The position numbers and the translations under genes were made by a program. Below the pieces are notes generated by a model, which did not search any database, was not told where the DNA came from, and saw only the letters and a program-made list of their open reading frames with translations. From Lachnospiraceae bacterium (GTDB lineage Bacteria > Bacillota > Clostridia > Lachnospirales > Lachnospiraceae): a stretch of 64,000 nucleotides of DNA. Location of the stretch: positions 186,001 to 250,000 of the forward strand of contig JAFZVZ010000017.1 of NCBI GenBank assembly GCA_017617545.1, read 5' to 3'. Of the stretch, positions 62,347-64,000 are shown in pieces. Numbering within the stretch: position 1 is the stretch's first letter; the number at the start of each line of letters is the position of its first letter.

Positions 62347-64000
62347 ATGGGAATTGTACATGTCTTAAATCAGGAAACCATCAATCAGATCGCGGCCGGG
62401 GAAGTTATCGAACGCCCGGCCTCGGTCGTGAAAGAGCTAGTGGAAAATGCGCTTGATTCCGGCGCGACCGGGATCACAGTTGAAGCGGAGCAGGGAGGAA
62501 TCTCCATGCTCCGTGTTTCTGACAACGGCTCCGGATTTGCCGCGGACGATATCCGCACGGCATTCCTTCGCCATGCTACAAGCAAGATCGAGACCGGCGC
62601 GGATCTGTTCCGCATTCACAGCCTCGGCTTCCGCGGTGAGGCTCTCTCGAGTATCGCCGCTGTTGCCCGCGTCGAGCTGCTCACGTACAATGCCGACGAT
62701 TATCTCGGCAGTCGTTACCGTATCGAGGGAGGGCAGGAGATATCGCTCGAGGAGGCGGGATGTCCGCAGGGAACGACGATGATCGTCAGGGACATTTTCT
62801 ACAACGTTCCCGCCAGACGGAAATTCCTGAAGACACCTGTTTCGGAGACCGGGTACATCAATGAACTGATGTGCCGTTTTGCGATCGCTCACCCCGATGT
62901 CTCGTTCTCGCTGATCTCGCAGGGAAGAACACTTCTTCATACGTCCGGCAACGGCAAGCTGCGCGATGCCGTGTACGCAGCATACGGTCGCGATATCGCG
63001 GACAATCTGATCCCCGTACACGCGGAGACGGATATTGTTACCATTACCGGTGTCATCGGCAAGCCGATCGCCGCGCGGAGCAACCGAAATCTCGAGCTTT
63101 GCTTCGTAAACAACCGTGACATCCGAAGCACACTGATCACCAAGGCGATCGAGGATGCCTACCAGGGACACCTGATGCAGCATCGGTATCCGTTCACGGC
63201 GATCAACCTCGATATCCGCCCGGAGACGATCGATGTCAACGTGCATCCGACTAAGCACGATGTACGCTTCTCCGACCGTGATGCTATATACAATGCGGTG
63301 TTCAACGCCGTGCGAGCAGCTCTGAGCGAGACAATACTGATCCCGGACGCTGCCATCGGCGAGGAGACACCTGCTGCCAAGACAAGTGTGCCGCGTCCCG
63401 CGGAAGTGTTTGAGACAAACCGCAGAAGCGCGGAACGGTACACAACGCCGGTTGCGGATGCGACAAAAGCAGACGCAGTTACAACTGAAAACGCTGATAC
63501 ACATACGAGCACGAACGCCGATGCAGTTATAACCACAGACCACAGTGCTGAATCAACAGTAAACTCCGGTGCCGAGACAGACGTAACCCCGAACTCAAAT
63601 CCGTCCGATACAGCAAACACTTCCGAAGCAAAATCTGAAGGCGCTGGGTACCGTGACGAAACAAAGACCTCGAACCTTACGGAAGCGGCGGAAGAGTATT
63701 CGACAGTTTCACAGGACCGTCTTCCCGGTACAACTGCACAAAGTGCTGTTTCTTCGGAAAATGAGCCTACCCCTCTTGTCGAAAAGCCTGTCAACACCAT
63801 GACAGCAGCGGAGCTGCTGCAGAGAGAGGTGATCACCGGCGAACAGATGGCTTTCGTGGATACGAAACGCGCGCCGGAATACCGGATCGTAGGCCAGGTG
63901 TTTGACACCTACTGGATCATTCAGCTCGACCATGAAATGCTGATGATGGATCAGCATGCCGCACACGAGAAGATTAACTATGAGCGACTGCTCAAACAGG
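62347..64000 (+). CDS. mutL: DNA mismatch repair protein MutL (3' end cut by window)
   Basis: At least 551 residues, still open at the window end. The GHKL ATPase domain is N-terminal: NQETINQIAAGEVIERPASV begins the family motif, followed by VENALDSGA, DNGSGF, ATSKI and GFRGEALSSIAAV. A long Thr/Ala/Glu/Asp-rich linker (about residues 340-490) follows, then the start of the C-terminal domain with DQHAAHEKINYE, the DQHA-x2-E-x4-E endonuclease motif, so this MutL should nick DNA itself. No canonical mutS is seen nearby; mutS often precedes mutL. The RBS is weak. Confidence 0.95.
   Translation, partial: MGIVHVLNQETINQIAAGEVIERPASVVKELVENALDSGATGITVEAEQGGISMLRVSDNGSGFAADDIRTAFLRHATSKIETGADLFRIHSLGFRGEALSSIAAVARVELLTYNADDYLGSRYRIEGGQEISLEEAGCPQGTTMIVRDIFYNVPARRKFLKTPVSETGYINELMCRFAIAHPDVSFSLISQGRTLLHTSGNGKLRDAVYAAYGRDIADNLIPVHAETDIVTITGVIGKPIAARSNRNLELCFVNNRDIRSTLITKAIEDAYQGHLMQHRYPFTAINLDIRPETIDVNVHPTKHDVRFSDRDAIYNAVFNAVRAALSETILIPDAAIGEETPAAKTSVPRPAEVFETNRRSAERYTTPVADATKADAVTTENADTHTSTNADAVITTDHSAESTVNSGAETDVTPNSNPSDTANTSEAKSEGAGYRDETKTSNLTEAAEEYSTVSQDRLPGTTAQSAVSSENEPTPLVEKPVNTMTAAELLQREVITGEQMAFVDTKRAPEYRIVGQVFDTYWIIQLDHEMLMMDQHAAHEKINYERLLKQ

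Overview
The window reads as a contiguous piece of a chromosome from an anaerobic Gram-positive bacterium of the class Clostridia, most likely Lachnospiraceae. The basis is the gene set: RNase J, IreB, RecU, a HisZ-dependent short HisG, small alarmone synthetase, WalJ/YycJ, YczE, a THF riboswitch with FolT, and RBSs of the AGGAGG type. GC content looks to be in the mid-50s percent by eye (not computed). Nearly every gene is on the + strand; the exceptions are an HPr-like gene and a tRNA-Leu, each with its own minus-strand promoter and terminator. I see no phage, IS element, CRISPR array or rRNA. The first gene (cysteine desulfurase) and the last (mutL) run off the window edges.

Layout. 1-9.6 kb: cysteine desulfurase and thiI (tRNA thiolation), an HPr-like gene, mtaB, the ireB-ruvX-yrzB cluster, RNase J, a short MltG-like protein, and trmR-trhP (wobble-uridine hydroxylation and methylation). 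9.6-14.4 kb: two surface CBM9-like proteins and a tandem pair of MutS-like ATPases. 14.4-24.2 kb: tRNA-Leu(CAA), an orphan zinc-finger membrane protein, polA, coaE, walJ, an ACT/UPF0210 pair, an alarmone synthetase, and rRNA modification genes. 24.1-29.3 kb: a HAD phosphatase, an FMN enzyme, AlkD-like, membrane proteins, an RluA-type synthase and recU. 29.3-34.8 kb: histidine genes hisZ-G-D-B-IE, the last with an extra N-terminal domain. 34.8-44.3 kb: the classical rimP-nusA-rnpM-ylxQ-infB-rbfA-nrnA-truB/ribF-rpsO translation cluster, with truB and ribF fused into one reading frame. 44.4-48 kb: THF riboswitch, folT and two folC paralogues. 48-58.3 kb: a membrane-anchored GH5 enzyme with a PASTA-like domain, pnp, a GH2 beta-galactosidase and a GH95 fucosidase-type enzyme, which suggests a gut or rumen glycan user. 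58.3-64 kb: a divergent UppP-like protein, ftsK and mutL.

The strongest unexplained signal is not a gene. The 8-mer ATTTTCCG (or its complement CGGAAAAT) occurs 51 times in my hand scan, against roughly two expected by chance. In 39 of these it extends to CATTTTCCG/CGGAAAATG. Copies lie in both orientations, in all reading frames, inside promoter spacers and as inverted pairs in intergenic gaps. The density, about one per 1.25 kb, is like that of DNA uptake signal sequences or the cyanobacterial HIP1 repeat. A second unexplained structure sits upstream of pnp: two stem-loops in opposite orientation that share an identical 25-nt loop core but have unrelated, self-complementary stems.
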